Below are positions 5,591 to 6,135 of a DNA stretch of 6,135 nt, piece after piece. Every line of letters starts with the position of its first letter. Positions within the stretch are counted from its first letter, which is position 1. The stretch is from CAIVSN01 sp040383945 (GTDB lineage Bacteria; Patescibacteriota; Gracilibacteria; BD1-5; UBA2023), in NCBI GenBank assembly GCA_040383945.1, contig JBEICN010000051.1, positions 1 to 6,135 on the forward strand, read 5' to 3'. Under the pieces are notes generated by a model, which did not search any database, was not told where the DNA came from, and saw only the letters and a list, made by a program, of their open reading frames with translations. The position numbers were made by a program, and so were the translations under genes.

Positions 5591-6135
5591 ATGATTATAA
5601 GTCTTGCTGGTCATCATGGCGCTGGAAAATCAACACTTTCAAAATGATTGGCCAAACACTATCAACTTCGTACCTATTCCGCTGGAGGACTTATGCGAGA
5701 ACTTGCTATGGAGCGAGGTATAAGTTTATTGGATCTTGGCAGAGAAGCTGAGCGTGACGGTGGAATTATCGATACACTTCTCGATACGAGATCGGCTGAT
5801 CTCGGTAAAAATGAGGATAATTTTATTATTGATGGCCGACTTGCGTTTCACTTTATTCCGCATTCTTTCAAATTGTTTCTTACTGTCCCGCCGGAAGAAG
5901 CCGCAAAGCGAATATATCATGATGAGTCGAGAGCTTGAGTAGAATCTCATGTGAGCATTGACGATACCATTAAGAACATCCGAGCGCGTCGGGAAAGTGA
6001 AAATCTTCGATATCAGGAATACTACGGCATTGATATTTATGATATGGAACACTATGATTTTGTGATTGATACCACCTGACTCGCTATTGAAGATGTGCTC
6101 GCGCGGACGATTGCCGCTATTGATAGACAGCACGG
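5591..6135 (+). CDS. cmk: Cytidylate kinase, archaeal type (3' end beyond the window)
   Basis: Phosphorylates CMP (and probably dCMP) with ATP. About 181 codons are present, nearly the full length expected for this compact family. ATG 5591 begins MIISLAGHHGAGKSTLSK, with the P-loop at residues 7-14. Downstream are YSAGGLMRELA (the NMP-binding region), DNFIIDGRLA (strand and Arg typical of the family), ARRESENLRYQEYYGIDIYD and HYDFVIDTT, all hallmarks of the short archaeal-type CMP kinases rather than E. coli Cmk. Three TGA codons are read as Gly: 5645-5647 (residue 19), 5936-5938 (residue 116) and 6077-6079 (residue 163). It diverges from mutY across a 92-bp A/T-rich spacer (5499-5590). No Shine-Dalgarno sequence is visible. 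A more general adenylate-kinase-like AAA kinase is the alternative, but the C-terminal YYGIDIYD motif favours Cmk. Confidence 0.88.

Noticed and set aside
696..6079. Pseudogenes or many frameshift/nonsense errors in ppiB, thyA, tmk, mutY and cmk
   Set aside because: Frame is kept across every TGA, the flanking sequence is well conserved, and TGAs recur at conserved glycines in six genes. Reassignment explains all of them at once.

Overview
This window almost certainly comes from a bacterium of the Patescibacteria (CPR) lineages that read UGA as glycine: Candidatus Absconditabacteria (SR1) or Gracilibacteria (BD1-5/GN02), NCBI translation table 25. Under the standard code, six genes break at in-frame TGA codons. 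I count eleven of these: two in the coiled-coil gene, two in ppiB, one in thyA, two in tmk, one in mutY and three in cmk. In the recognisable enzymes many of these TGA codons fall where the family has a conserved glycine, including the first glycine of the thymidylate kinase P-loop. Every gene whose end is visible stops with TAA or TAG, never TGA. I cannot separate the two candidate phyla from this sequence alone.

Layout. Positions 1-1382 hold two minus-strand genes of unknown function. One is an incomplete gene cut by the left edge. The other encodes an exported or membrane-anchored coiled-coil protein with a nearly perfect 28-residue tandem repeat and a well-formed sigma70-type promoter. 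A perfect 18-bp hairpin terminator separates them. Positions 1496-1999 (minus) hold the cyclophilin ppiB. A 130-bp divergent spacer follows, with a candidate promoter on each strand. Positions 2130-4203 (plus) hold dut, thyA and tmk in a row. Positions 4204-4481 hold no confident gene: a possible 32-residue ORF, a possible terminator and several competing open frames. Positions 4482-5498 (minus) encode a MutY-type adenine glycosylase that appears to have lost its [4Fe-4S] cluster ligands. From 5591 to the right edge (plus) is an archaeal-type cytidylate kinase, truncated by the window.

How the genes work together. dut (dUTP to dUMP), thyA (dUMP to dTMP) and tmk (dTMP to dTDP) are three consecutive steps of thymidylate supply and are likely co-transcribed, with gaps of 55 and 36 bp. 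Cytidylate kinase is another pyrimidine nucleotide kinase. MutY repairs A opposite 8-oxoguanine. The right two thirds of the window is therefore a pyrimidine supply and genome-fidelity neighbourhood. PpiB is a general folding catalyst, and the left third is unrelated and uncharacterised. Most genes lack a recognisable Shine-Dalgarno sequence and have short A/T-rich leaders.
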